Notes under the pieces: model-generated | The model's input: only the letters and a program-made list of their open reading frames with translations | Told to the model about the DNA's origin: nothing | The model's database searches: none | NCBI GenBank assembly: GCA_039819115.1 | Contig: JBCBST010000024.1 | Location: 1-32,028 of the forward strand | DNA length: 32,028 bases | Origin: JBCBST01 sp039819115 | GTDB taxonomy: Bacteria; Bacteroidota; Rhodothermia; Balneolales; Balneolaceae | Reading direction: 5' to 3' | Shown here: positions 9,139 through 17,474 of the stretch, in pieces | How positions within the stretch are numbered: position 1 is the stretch's first letter | How the letters are laid out: the number at the start of each line of letters is the position of its first letter | Made by a program: the position numbers and the translations under genes

Positions 9139-11353
9139 AGCCCTGCTTTTTATTGTAGGCGTTTGCATCTGTTCCTGTGCTGTCGAGCAGGAAACCCAAC
9201 CCTATGATCCGGTTTCATATGTAGATCCGTTTATAGGTACGGCTGGAGGGGGCAACACGTATCCGGGCGCAGTAAGACCATGGGGTATGGTATCTGTAAG
9301 CCCGCATAACAATCTGGACTCGAAAAGCGGGTACTTCTATGACGAACCTCACATATACGGATTCGGGCATACCCATCTAAGTGGTACAGGGTGCCAGGAT
9401 TTTGGGAATGTTGTACTTATGCCAACCTCTCAGAATGCTTCACTGGACAGAGAAGCATTCAAATCGGAGTATGGTGATGAAGTGGCTACAGCCGGTTATT
9501 ACTCGGTGAATTTGACCGGGCCTCTGGTAGGTGTTGAAATGACAGCAACTACCCGGGTGGGAATCAGTCGGTATGCCTTTAACCAGGGAAAGGGACGTAT
9601 TATCCTGGATGGAGGGTCGAATTTATCATCAGTGGCTAAGTTTGCTTTAATAAAAAAGGTTTCGAACACAGAACTCGAAGGCTGGTCGGATAGTGGTGCA
9701 TTCTGCGGGAGGTTCAATGAGCAACGGGTGTATTTTGTACTTCGGGTAAGTACTTCTCCTGTGAACACGCATCTTTGGGAAAATCTTGAAACTACATCGG
9801 CAGTGGAAGTACAGGGGGATGGGGTAGGTGCAGTGATGGATTTCGATACCTCTGTTGAGGAGGTGATTGTTAAAGTGGGGATCTCTTATGTCAGTATTGA
9901 AAATGCCCGGCTTAACCTTGAGGCCGAAGCTTCGCATTGGGATTTCGATGCCTATTGGGATGATGCAGCAACGGCCTGGAACCAGGAGCTTTCACGTATT
10001 CAGGTATCGGGAAGTTCTGAACAGGATAAGACCAAATTCTACACCGCACTCTATCATATGTTACTTCAACCCGGGGTATTCAGTGACGTGAACGGGCAAT
10101 ACAAAACGATGGAAAATCAGCAGGGAGGTATCGGAACCTCCGATTTTACCCGATATCATGTGTTTTCATTATGGGATACTTATCGCACTGTGCATCCCTT
10201 ATTGGCTTTGGTGTATCCCGGGAAGCAGCGGGATATGGTTCAAAGCATGATAGGCATGTACGAGGAGAATGGATGGTTACCCAAATGGGAATTGGCTGGG
10301 GAGGAAACCCTGGTTATGGTAGGTGATCCGGCTTCGATTGTAATCAGCGATACGTATATGAAAGGGATACAGGACTTTGATGTAACAACTGCCTGGGAGG
10401 TGGTCTGGAAGCAGGCCTTCTTTCAGCCACCACTTAATCCCATACGTCCGGGAATTGAAGTGTATGATTCCATGGGTTACATCCCCTACGATTACAAAGC
10501 CATAACAACCGACCGAAAAGAGGAGGGATTTGTTTGGGGAACAGTTTCCACCTCGCTGGAATACAATCATGCCGACTGGTCGATCGCTCAATTTGCTGAT
10601 TCCATTGGAAAAGATGAGGAAGCTGACTACCTGAAGCAGCGTTCCAGGGGCTATACATTGTTATATGATGAAGAAAGCATGTTCCTTCGCCCCAGAAACC
10701 GGGATGGATCGTGGATGGCTCCTTTTGACCCCATAGATCGTAGTTCAGAGCTGGGCTGGCAGGGTTCGGGCGGGAAAGGGTATGTTGAGGGATCGGCATG
10801 GCAGTATAACTTCTTTGTGCCCCATGATCCTTTTGGACTCATGGATCTTATGGGAGGGGAGACTGCATTTCTGGACCGGCTTCAAACCGTATTTGATGAC
10901 GGGCATTTTTCGTTGCACAACGAACCGGATATGGGGTTTCCGTATTTGTTTAACTACGTACGTGGCGAAGAATGGAGAACCCAGGAGCTTACCACACATT
11001 TTGTAAACGATGAATATGGAACAGGTCCGGATGGTATTCCCGGAAATGATGATACAGGAACGATGTCGGGTTGGTTAGTATGGTCAGCTATGGGATTATA
11101 CCATGATAAACCGGGTGGGTATCATTACCAGTTATCCAGCCCCATTTTTGATGAGGTGCGTATTCAGCTCGATCCGACGTATCACTCAGGTAAAGAATTC
11201 GTGATTAACGTAGAGCGGGAGAGCGCTTCGTCGGTATATATTCATGATATATCATGGAATGGAAACCCATTTAAGCAGTACTACTTCGACCATAATGAGT
11301 TGGTAAAAGGGGGAACACTCCGCCTTAGCCTGAAAGATCAGCCCAAGAAATAA
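9128..11353 (+). CDS. GH92 alpha-mannosidase lipoprotein
   Basis: A 741-residue enzyme with a lipobox (ICSC, lipidated at Cys17) and family GH92 motifs along its whole length: DPFIGTAGGGNTYPGAVRPWG near the N-terminus, GFGHTHLSGTGC, FSLWDTYRTVHPL, EGSAWQY (Glu554) and GNDDTGTMSGW (residues 639-649, Asp641/Asp642). By family knowledge GH92 enzymes are calcium-dependent, inverting exo-alpha-mannosidases. Their general acid is the Glu of the E-G-x-A-W-Q-Y motif and the base is in the G-N-D-D motif, and both are present here, so it should be active. Linkage preference (1,2, 1,3 or other) cannot be read from sequence. It overlaps the isomerase gene by 11 bp and the ROK kinase start by 1 bp, so mannose release and sugar phosphorylation are coupled in one transcript. 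Substrates could be fungal, algal or host mannan or N-glycan. Confidence 0.94.
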   Translation: MPAKALLFIVGVCICSCAVEQETQPYDPVSYVDPFIGTAGGGNTYPGAVRPWGMVSVSPHNNLDSKSGYFYDEPHIYGFGHTHLSGTGCQDFGNVVLMPTSQNASLDREAFKSEYGDEVATAGYYSVNLTGPLVGVEMTATTRVGISRYAFNQGKGRIILDGGSNLSSVAKFALIKKVSNTELEGWSDSGAFCGRFNEQRVYFVLRVSTSPVNTHLWENLETTSAVEVQGDGVGAVMDFDTSVEEVIVKVGISYVSIENARLNLEAEASHWDFDAYWDDAATAWNQELSRIQVSGSSEQDKTKFYTALYHMLLQPGVFSDVNGQYKTMENQQGGIGTSDFTRYHVFSLWDTYRTVHPLLALVYPGKQRDMVQSMIGMYEENGWLPKWELAGEETLVMVGDPASIVISDTYMKGIQDFDVTTAWEVVWKQAFFQPPLNPIRPGIEVYDSMGYIPYDYKAITTDRKEEGFVWGTVSTSLEYNHADWSIAQFADSIGKDEEADYLKQRSRGYTLLYDEESMFLRPRNRDGSWMAPFDPIDRSSELGWQGSGGKGYVEGSAWQYNFFVPHDPFGLMDLMGGETAFLDRLQTVFDDGHFSLHNEPDMGFPYLFNYVRGEEWRTQELTTHFVNDEYGTGPDGIPGNDDTGTMSGWLVWSAMGLYHDKPGGYHYQLSSPIFDEVRIQLDPTYHSGKEFVINVERESASSVYIHDISWNGNPFKQYYFDHNELVKGGTLRLSLKDQPKK

Positions 11354-12444
11354 TGACCACTGAACCACCTCTTGTATTTACCCTTGATGCCGGGGGCACA
11401 AACTTTGTTTTTTCTGCCATGAAAAAGGGGGCGTTTATCGGAGATATGGTTCGAGTGCCTGCAGAAGTAACCGATTTAGATCGTTGTCTGAGTACACTCA
11501 CATCAGGGTTTAAACAATTAGAGAAACAGTTAGGTGAGCGTCCGGATGGAATCAGTTTTGCCTTTCCAGGTCCGGCAGATTACCAACAGGGCATTATTGG
11601 AGATTTACCCAATCTTCCTGGCTTTAGGGGAGGGGTGGCGCTAGGGCCTTACCTGGAGCAACAATTCGGAGTTCCGGTTCGCATTAACAATGATGGTGAT
11701 TTGTTCACACTTGGGGAAGCCAAGTATGGGTTTTTACCTCACGTACATACACAGCTAAAAGCAGCGGGTAATACGAAACAGTATCAAAACCTGATTGGAG
11801 TCACGCTTGGAACCGGGTTTGGTGTGGGTGCGGTCATAAACGGCCAGCTCTTGCGGGGTGATAATGGATGTGCTTCTGAAGGATGGTTGATCCGGAATAA
11901 GCTATTCTCTTACACCAATATTGAGGACTCCGTCAGCCGGCGGGCCGTCAAGAAAATGTATGCAGAGCAAATTGCGATCGATCCGTCAAATGCCCCGGAA
12001 CCCTCCGATATTTACCTTATTGCAAAAGGGGAAAAGGAAGGGGTGCGGGAAGCAGCAATAGAAACCTGGTTTCGTTTTGGGGACGCGCTGGGTGATGCTC
12101 TTGCCCACCTGATTACCATATTAGACGCCAACGTTGTACTGGGTGGGGGTTTAAGCGGAGCCTACGACCAGTTTGCCGGAGCAATGATCCATTCCCTGAA
12201 CAGCACGTTTACTGCGTTAAATGGAAAACGATTTCCCCGACTGATTCAAAAGACCTATGACCTTGAACAATCGTTTTCAAGGGATCAGTTTTTAGCACCT
12301 GCTAATACTACGGTGACTATTCCGGGTACCGATCGCCGTATTCCTTACAGTAATATTAAAAAAGCAGGGATCGGATGTTCAAAACTCGGTACCAGTAAAG
12401 CAGTGAGTCTTGGCGCCTATAGTGCTGCTCTAGCCCTCACCTGA
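11353..12444 (+). CDS. ROK-family sugar kinase
   Basis: A 363-residue cytoplasmic kinase of the ROK family. It has the phosphate-binding LDAGGTNF near residue 11, a catalytic-loop Asp (Asp114 in INNDGDLFTLGEAKYG) and the ATP-site GVTLGTGFGVGAVINGQLLRG. The usual ROK zinc motif (H-x-n-C-x-C-G-x-x-G-C-x-E) is missing; the matching place reads GDNGCASEGW with a single Cys. Start and stop overlap GH92 (TAATG), so it is translated with it. A role in phosphorylating mannose released by GH92 (mannokinase) is an inference from the neighbour; glucose or fructose are possible substrates. It is the last gene of the left block, and I saw no convincing terminator after it. Confidence 0.88.
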   Translation: MTTEPPLVFTLDAGGTNFVFSAMKKGAFIGDMVRVPAEVTDLDRCLSTLTSGFKQLEKQLGERPDGISFAFPGPADYQQGIIGDLPNLPGFRGGVALGPYLEQQFGVPVRINNDGDLFTLGEAKYGFLPHVHTQLKAAGNTKQYQNLIGVTLGTGFGVGAVINGQLLRGDNGCASEGWLIRNKLFSYTNIEDSVSRRAVKKMYAEQIAIDPSNAPEPSDIYLIAKGEKEGVREAAIETWFRFGDALGDALAHLITILDANVVLGGGLSGAYDQFAGAMIHSLNSTFTALNGKRFPRLIQKTYDLEQSFSRDQFLAPANTTVTIPGTDRRIPYSNIKKAGIGCSKLGTSKAVSLGAYSAALALT

Positions 12445-12587
12445 TACTGAAGGGCTTGGCAGTCCGACACCGCCGAACAGAACGGTAAGAAACGCTCGTA
12501 CTCATCCAGGTTCTATCTGTACTCGTGCTTTAAACTCCATATAGTTGAGGTATATGGTCCAAAAAAGCGCTTGCAATTGTTTTATCT

Positions 12588-12616
12588 TTTGTTGTATTTG
12601 AAAAGTATCAAACAAA
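12588..12616. promoter_or_regulatory. Inverted repeat before the GbsR-type regulator; likely operator
   Basis: The core TTTGAAAAGTATCAAA (12597-12612) is an imperfect palindrome with TTTGA and TCAAA arms. It is framed by outer arms TTTGTT (12588-12593) and AACAAA (12611-12616), giving a 29-bp dyad that ends 10 nt before the regulator ATG. The core differs at two positions from the perfect palindrome at 13151-13166. A Bacteroidota-like promoter could overlap it: TTG at 12571-12573, 19 bp, then TGTATTTG at 12593-12600 (one base off the -7 consensus TAnnTTTG). A regulator bound here would block that promoter, so auto-repression is inferred. The rest of 12445-12626 shows nothing I can name. Confidence 0.6.
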
Positions 12617-12626
12617 TGATAAAGTA

Positions 12627-13133
12627 ATGACCAAAGACGAGCTTAAACAGCGTCTCATCGAAGCCTACTCACACGCGTACCAAAACCTGGGCTACAGCTC
12701 GTTGATGGGGAAGATGGTAGGGTTATTGCTTATTAGTCCGGAAGCGCTCTCTCTGGATCAGATATCCGAAGAGCTAAAGATGAGTAAGGGCCCTATATCT
12801 CAAATTGCCCGAAGGCTGAAAGACCACAAATTGATTGAAAAGGAATGGGTGCCGGGCGAACGAAAAGATTTTTATCGGGCGGCAGAAGATATTTTTGGCC
12901 AGGCTTTCCGGAATTATACCTCGTCAATGCGCCAAAACCGGAAGCTGGGGGAACGATTCGCAGCTTTATCGGAAGAAGATTCGGTTTCTGACCTTTCGGT
13001 AGGGTACTTCAATATGCGGATGAAAGAAATGAAAGCCTTTTATGGATTAATGGACGATTACCATCGGCAATTCTTAAAGGCATGGGAACAAGAACGTACA
13101 TCCTTTCTGGAGGCTAAAAACCAGGACTCATAA
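12627..13133 (+). CDS. GbsR/MarR-type winged-helix transcriptional regulator
   Basis: A 168-residue DNA-binding protein. A winged helix-turn-helix occupies about 20-90, with the recognition-helix region LKMSKGPISQIARRLKDHKL followed by the wing VPGERKDFYR. The helical C-terminal part would form the dimer. The pattern with an S-K-G-x-I-S recognition helix matches the GbsR branch of the MarR superfamily. Such proteins usually act as dimeric repressors on palindromic sites, released by a small molecule. Palindromes sit directly before this gene and before the next one, so it probably controls itself and the downstream dehydrogenase/ligase operon. Only 44 bp separate it from the SDR gene, so read-through is also possible. 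The inducer is unknown. Confidence 0.87.
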   Translation: MTKDELKQRLIEAYSHAYQNLGYSSLMGKMVGLLLISPEALSLDQISEELKMSKGPISQIARRLKDHKLIEKEWVPGERKDFYRAAEDIFGQAFRNYTSSMRQNRKLGERFAALSEEDSVSDLSVGYFNMRMKEMKAFYGLMDDYHRQFLKAWEQERTSFLEAKNQDS

Positions 13134-13150
13134 AAGATTTAATCACTTCA

Positions 13151-13166
13151 TTTGAAAATTTTCAAA
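13151..13166. promoter_or_regulatory. Perfect 16-bp palindrome before the SDR gene; likely operator
   Basis: TTTGAAAATTTTCAAA is its own reverse complement and ends 11 nt before the ATG at 13178. The core before the regulator (12597-12612) has the same TTTGAAAA start and TCAAAC end, with two changed positions in the middle. The shared site in front of both transcription units points to a common factor, most simply the GbsR-type protein encoded between them. The left arm could double as the TTTG of a -7 element (TTCATTTG, one base off TAnnTTTG). Confidence 0.65.
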
Positions 13167-13177
13167 CGTAACAAATT

Positions 13178-13921
13178 ATGTATTCATTTAAAGATCAAAC
13201 GATAATTGTAACCGGTGGTGCAGCAGGCATTGGAAAAGCTACCGTGCGGGCTTTTGCAGAACTGGAAGCTCATGTCATGATATGGGATGTAAACGAAGAC
13301 CTGGGATTAACCCTTGCGTCTGAACTGGAAAAGGAAGGCCATTCAATCTCGTACAAGAACGTCGATGTGACGAGCTTGGAACACGTTGAAGAAGCGGTAT
13401 TAGAAATCATCGATCGTACGGGGAGAGTGGATGTACTGATCAACAATGCGGGCATTACTATGGACCGTACATTAATGAAAATGGATGCCGAAACCTGGCA
13501 ACGGGTTATTGATGTAAATCTAACCGGGGTGTTTAACTGCACAAAGGCGGTAGTACCGCATATGGCAGAAGCCAGATCGGGAGTCATCCTGAATGCCAGC
13601 TCGGTGGTTGGCTTGTATGGTAATTTCGGGCAAACCAATTATGTGGCTACCAAAGCAGGGGTTATTGGTATGACAAAGACGTGGGCCAGAGAGCTAGGCC
13701 GAAAAGGAATCAGGGTTAATGCTATTGCTCCGGGCTTCATTGCTACCGAAATGGTTCAGAAAATGCCTGAGAATGTGATTGAGGGGATGGTTGCTAAGAC
13801 ACCCTTAGCCCGTATGGGCAAGCCAGAAGATATCGCTAATGCCTATGTGTTCCTGGCATCGGATAAGTCCAGTTTCATTACCGGAACCACACTAAGTGTT
13901 GATGGAGGAGTGATTTCATGA
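13178..13921 (+). CDS. Short-chain dehydrogenase/reductase (FabG-like)
   Basis: A 247-residue classical SDR. The cofactor motif is TGGAAGIG (12-19) and NNAG is at 89-92. Catalytic residues are Asn114, Ser142, Tyr155 and Lys159, and PGFIATEM follows at 185-192. Length and motifs match FabG-type 3-oxoacyl reductases/3-hydroxyacyl dehydrogenases. Asp37 at the end of the second strand (MIWDVNE) is the usual mark of NAD(H) preference in classical SDRs; NADPH-using FabG enzymes normally lack it. A role in oxidising a hydroxyacyl-CoA during catabolism is thus more likely than fatty acid synthesis, but this is inference. It is the first gene behind the palindromic operator, and its stop overlaps the next start (ATGA). 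Confidence 0.92.
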   Translation: MYSFKDQTIIVTGGAAGIGKATVRAFAELEAHVMIWDVNEDLGLTLASELEKEGHSISYKNVDVTSLEHVEEAVLEIIDRTGRVDVLINNAGITMDRTLMKMDAETWQRVIDVNLTGVFNCTKAVVPHMAEARSGVILNASSVVGLYGNFGQTNYVATKAGVIGMTKTWARELGRKGIRVNAIAPGFIATEMVQKMPENVIEGMVAKTPLARMGKPEDIANAYVFLASDKSSFITGTTLSVDGGVIS

Positions 13922-14907
13922 GATCAGCTCGTTTCGTTGGAACGGGAATGGCGGTTCCCGACCGTGTGGTATCCAATCAATGGTTTAATGACCGACTTGG
14001 TGAAGATGTGGATACCTGGTTGAGGGAAAACCTGACGATTCAGGAACGTCGGTGGATGAGTGATGGAGAGAAACTGAGTGATTTTTGTGTCTCGGCTTCC
14101 GAAAAAGCATTGGCCATGGCCGGCATTGAACCCGCCCAGGTCGATTTGATCATCATTTCGACGGATACTCCTGAGTTTATTTCTCCATCGACCGCAGCCG
14201 TGGTTTCTGATCGGATGGGGCTGGTTAATGCCACCAGTTTTGATTTGAACACAGCATGCGCTGGTTTTGTGATGGCTTCAGAAACAGCGGCCAATTTTAT
14301 AAAAGCAGATCACCGATATATCCATGCCCTAGTTATTGGTGCATATGGAATGAGTCGTTATCTCAATCTTGATGATAAAAAAACGGTAACCCTGTTTGCC
14401 GATGGGGCAGCAGCAGGAATCCTGAAAGCGGAGGAAACCGATCAACCCTATCACTTAGCATCTGATAGCCGGACCAAAGGTGAATACAACGATTATATGG
14501 GTATTTACCACGGTGGTTCTGCTTTCCCTACGACCGCCGATAGTGTGAACAACCAGCAGCATAAACTGGTATTTGCCAAAAAATTTCCCAAAGAATTGAA
14601 TCCAATCATGTGGACGGATATGATAAGGACTGTGGCTGAACGGGGAGGGTTCGATGTTTCTGATATCAAAAAAGCATTCATGACTCAAATCAATATTAAC
14701 CAGATCCATGAGACGATGGATAACCTGAACTTGCCCAGGGAGACGGCACCAGCGATTATGAGCAGGTACGGATACACGGGTTCAGCAGCCATAGGTATGG
14801 CTATGGATATATCGGTTAGAAAGGGAGAGTTAAACCCCGGCGATATCTTTGTACTGATGGGATCGGGAGGTGGATTAACGTTTGCCTGCAACGCATTCAG
14901 GTGGTAA
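13918..14907 (+). CDS. KASIII-like thiolase-fold enzyme with a non-canonical active site
   Basis: A 329-residue protein of the 3-oxoacyl-ACP synthase III (FabH) family. The nucleophile loop DLNTACAGF carries Cys114, and the C-terminal GSGGGLTF motif is kept. By eye alignment to FabH, the catalytic His of the H-Q-A-N motif is Thr256 (MTQIN) and the catalytic Asn of G-N-T-S-A-A is Tyr286 (RYGYTGSAAI). The 30-residue spacing between the two positions equals that in FabH (244 and 274), so the alignment is firm. Decarboxylative condensation by the normal route is therefore unlikely. It may act as an acyl transferase, hydrolase or retro-condensing enzyme with Cys as acyl carrier. His264 lies nearby but off register. 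It is translationally coupled to the SDR gene (4-bp overlap). Confidence 0.88.
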   Translation: MRSARFVGTGMAVPDRVVSNQWFNDRLGEDVDTWLRENLTIQERRWMSDGEKLSDFCVSASEKALAMAGIEPAQVDLIIISTDTPEFISPSTAAVVSDRMGLVNATSFDLNTACAGFVMASETAANFIKADHRYIHALVIGAYGMSRYLNLDDKKTVTLFADGAAAGILKAEETDQPYHLASDSRTKGEYNDYMGIYHGGSAFPTTADSVNNQQHKLVFAKKFPKELNPIMWTDMIRTVAERGGFDVSDIKKAFMTQININQIHETMDNLNLPRETAPAIMSRYGYTGSAAIGMAMDISVRKGELNPGDIFVLMGSGGGLTFACNAFRW

Positions 14908-14913
14908 AGTGGA

Positions 14914-16446
14914 ATGAATCTGGCTTCCCAACATATGGTCACAGCAGGATGGATACTCGTACTCGCGTATGCGGGTGCTATTCTGTTCTTTGTGATCCGT
15001 GGGGCTCGTAAAACCAGTTCTATCGATGACTATGCGGTAGGTAGCATCATATTCTCGCCTGTTGCGGTTGGTTTATCCTTAGCGGCTTCGATAACCAGCG
15101 CGGCCACATTCATCATCAACCCAGGATTTGTAGCCGTATATGGCGTAAGCGGTGTACTGTCCATGGCTTTTGCTTTACCCCTTGCGGCATTGGTTTCCCT
15201 GGTCGTACTTACCAAAGGATTCAGAAAGCATGGTCATTCCGTTAAGGCACTGACGATGGCACAATGGATGCAAACCCGGTATCAGAGCAAAGGCTTCGGC
15301 TTTTTCTTTGCGGTCTTATCCTTATTGCTGATCACATTTTTGGTACTCATTTGCGTGGGACTCACCAAGGTACTGTCCAGTACACTCAACATCTCTGAAA
15401 TGGCTGCTCTGTTGGGTGTGGTTGTCTTCGTGTTCGGATACATGATGTTTGGTGGTGCCAATTCAATGGTGTACACCAATACCATTCAGGCGGTGTTAAT
15501 GCTGGTGGTTGCCGGTATTCTACTCACTTCAGGATATGAACATTTTAGCTCGGGGGTGCGTGGATTCCTTGAAAAGCTTGCTTCCATCGATTCCAATCTG
15601 GCTTCTCCTACAAACACAACCAGTTTTCTGTTCCGCGATTACTTTGAGATTGTACTTTGCCAGATTATTGTTGGGGTTGCCATCGTATGCCAGCCCCATA
15701 TCCTCACCAAGTCGTTATTGCTGAAAAGCGACCGTGATGTTAACACCTACCTCGTGGTAGGGGCCACCGTTCAAATGCTGTTCTTCCTGGTTGTAATCAC
15801 AGGACTATACATTCGTTTATCCTTTCCGGATTTGGCGGTAAACGGTACGCCCATTCCTCTGGATGGACTGGTTTCTGCGTACGTGGTGAGGGAATTTCCG
15901 GTGTATATCGGACTTATTGTGGTTATGGGACTCATCTCGGCTGGGCTATCCACATTGGAAGGACTCATTCAATCGTTATCGACCACCATAACCCAGGATA
16001 TCATAAAGCCCATTGCCCGGCAAACACCCCTGATTGAGAAGGTTGAATCCAACAGTGTGCATATCAATAAACTTGTGATTGTTGTGCTTGCGATAGTGAG
16101 CGCATTACTGTCCTGGGATCAGTTGGTTAATCCAAAGCTAAGCGTCGGTATTTTTGCACAAAATGGGGTGTATGCGTATTTCTCAGCAGCTTTTGTTCCC
16201 ATTCTATTTGGGCTATTTGGATGGAGATCCACACGGACGGGCATCATCGTAGCCTCTGTTACAGCCGTAGTTACTCATTTCACTATGTACTATGGACAGC
16301 TTTCGGTTCCGTTTACGCGGGCAACAGGAGAGAACCCCGGTGTTGCGGCAGCCATGGCTATTCTGATATCGGTGGGTATTGTATTGATGTCCTCACTATT
16401 CACATCCCGAAAAAGTACAACAGTAGCAGAGGGGGAACCGGTATGA
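14914..16446 (+). CDS. Sodium:solute symporter (SSS family)
   Basis: A 510-residue inner membrane transporter with about 13 hydrophobic helices. The opening region (DDYAVGSIIFSPVAVGLSLA, then AASITSAATFIINPGF) and the later GYMMFGGANSMVYTNTIQA match SSS-type Na+ symporters of the acetate, pantothenate and proline branch. These couple Na+ entry to uptake of organic acids, amino acids or sugars. Placed between acyl-processing genes, a carboxylic acid is the most likely cargo (inference). It begins 6 nt after the KASIII-like stop with AGTGGA just before the ATG, and its stop overlaps the next start (ATGA). Confidence 0.9.
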   Translation: MNLASQHMVTAGWILVLAYAGAILFFVIRGARKTSSIDDYAVGSIIFSPVAVGLSLAASITSAATFIINPGFVAVYGVSGVLSMAFALPLAALVSLVVLTKGFRKHGHSVKALTMAQWMQTRYQSKGFGFFFAVLSLLLITFLVLICVGLTKVLSSTLNISEMAALLGVVVFVFGYMMFGGANSMVYTNTIQAVLMLVVAGILLTSGYEHFSSGVRGFLEKLASIDSNLASPTNTTSFLFRDYFEIVLCQIIVGVAIVCQPHILTKSLLLKSDRDVNTYLVVGATVQMLFFLVVITGLYIRLSFPDLAVNGTPIPLDGLVSAYVVREFPVYIGLIVVMGLISAGLSTLEGLIQSLSTTITQDIIKPIARQTPLIEKVESNSVHINKLVIVVLAIVSALLSWDQLVNPKLSVGIFAQNGVYAYFSAAFVPILFGLFGWRSTRTGIIVASVTAVVTHFTMYYGQLSVPFTRATGENPGVAAAMAILISVGIVLMSSLFTSRKSTTVAEGEPV

Positions 16447-17474
16447 TGATTGAAAGCCGAATTATATCGACTTCCAGAATCCGTCAGCATGTTCTGTATA
16501 GAAAGGGGAGTGGGAAAACCCTTCTTTTTATTCATGGTAACGGATCGTCTTCGGTGTTTTGGAAAGAAATGATGCGGTTACTTCCCGCTGATTATTCCAT
16601 ACTGGCGCCCGATTTACGTGGCTATGGGGATACGGAAGCCGAACCGATCCGTGCCACTTTGGGTCTTAGAGATGTGGCTGATGATATCATTGCTCTGTTG
16701 GATGCATGTGAGCTGGATACCGTTCATGTAGCCGGGCATTCTCTGGGCGGTAATGTATGCTATAAACTGTTTGGGATGTACCCGGAGCGGTTTGAATCTG
16801 CCGTAATGGTAAATCCGGGTTCACCTTATGGATTTGGGGGATCAACCGGAGAAGAAGGAAAACCGAGTACTCCCGATTTTGCAGGCTCAGGAGGTGGGGT
16901 GGCAAACCCAGAATTTGTGAAACGGTTAGCCGATAAAGACCGGTCGGAAGATGACCCCAATTCAAGTCCACGCTCAGTAATGAATGCATTTTACTGGCAT
17001 CCTCCTTTCCGGCCTGCTAATGAGGAAGAACTCTTAGATGGGGTACTTTCCATGAAAACCGGACATCGGTTTTATCCCGGAGATTTTGAGTCTACCGATC
17101 GTTATCCGTTTGTGAAACCAGGAAAGTGGGGACCGATCAATGCGGTTTCGCCGGCTTATGTAGGTACTACCGTAACGGATTTTATCGGGCATACTGCGCA
17201 CATCCCGGTTCTTTGGGTAAGGGGATCCGAAGATCTGATTGTAAGCGATCGTTCTTTGTTTGATTTGGGTACACTTGGAAAGATGGGGCTTATTCCAAAT
17301 TACCCCGGAGAAGACGTATATCCGCCTCAGCCTATGGTTTCCCAAACCCGTGCCGTCCTCGAACGCAGAGGTAATTTCAAAGAGGTTGTTATGGAAGGAA
17401 CAGGGCATTCACCCTATATCGAACAACCCCAGTTATTTATTCAGCATGTAACCCGGTTTTGGAATGAAATCTGA
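16443..17474 (+). CDS. Cytoplasmic alpha/beta hydrolase
   Basis: A 343-residue alpha/beta-fold hydrolase without a signal peptide. It has the oxyanion motif FIHGNGSSS (29-37), nucleophile elbow GHSLGG with Ser100, acid Asp264 (VRGSEDLIV) and base His322 (GTGHSPYIEQP), so the triad is complete. A long insert (about 128-225) forms the lid. Esterase, lactonase, epoxide hydrolase and C-C hydrolase activity are all found in this fold; the sequence does not decide. I chose ATG 16443 because it overlaps the symporter stop as ATGA and the fold begins shortly after; the in-frame open stretch before it lies inside the symporter gene. Its end overlaps the acyl-CoA ligase start by 11 bp. It probably acts on the imported compound. 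Confidence 0.9.
   Translation: MMIESRIISTSRIRQHVLYRKGSGKTLLFIHGNGSSSVFWKEMMRLLPADYSILAPDLRGYGDTEAEPIRATLGLRDVADDIIALLDACELDTVHVAGHSLGGNVCYKLFGMYPERFESAVMVNPGSPYGFGGSTGEEGKPSTPDFAGSGGGVANPEFVKRLADKDRSEDDPNSSPRSVMNAFYWHPPFRPANEEELLDGVLSMKTGHRFYPGDFESTDRYPFVKPGKWGPINAVSPAYVGTTVTDFIGHTAHIPVLWVRGSEDLIVSDRSLFDLGTLGKMGLIPNYPGEDVYPPQPMVSQTRAVLERRGNFKEVVMEGTGHSPYIEQPQLFIQHVTRFWNEI

Noticed and set aside
12445..12500. Possible terminator after the ROK kinase gene (GGC...GCC pairing near 12457-12475)
   Set aside because: Stem too short and no T-run follows.
13178..14907. Housekeeping fatty acid synthesis (fabG-fabH) reading of the SDR and KASIII-like pair
   Set aside because: The condensing enzyme lacks the catalytic His and Asn, the SDR has an NAD-type Asp37, there is no acyl carrier protein, fabD or fabF nearby, and the genes are joined to a transporter and a ligase.
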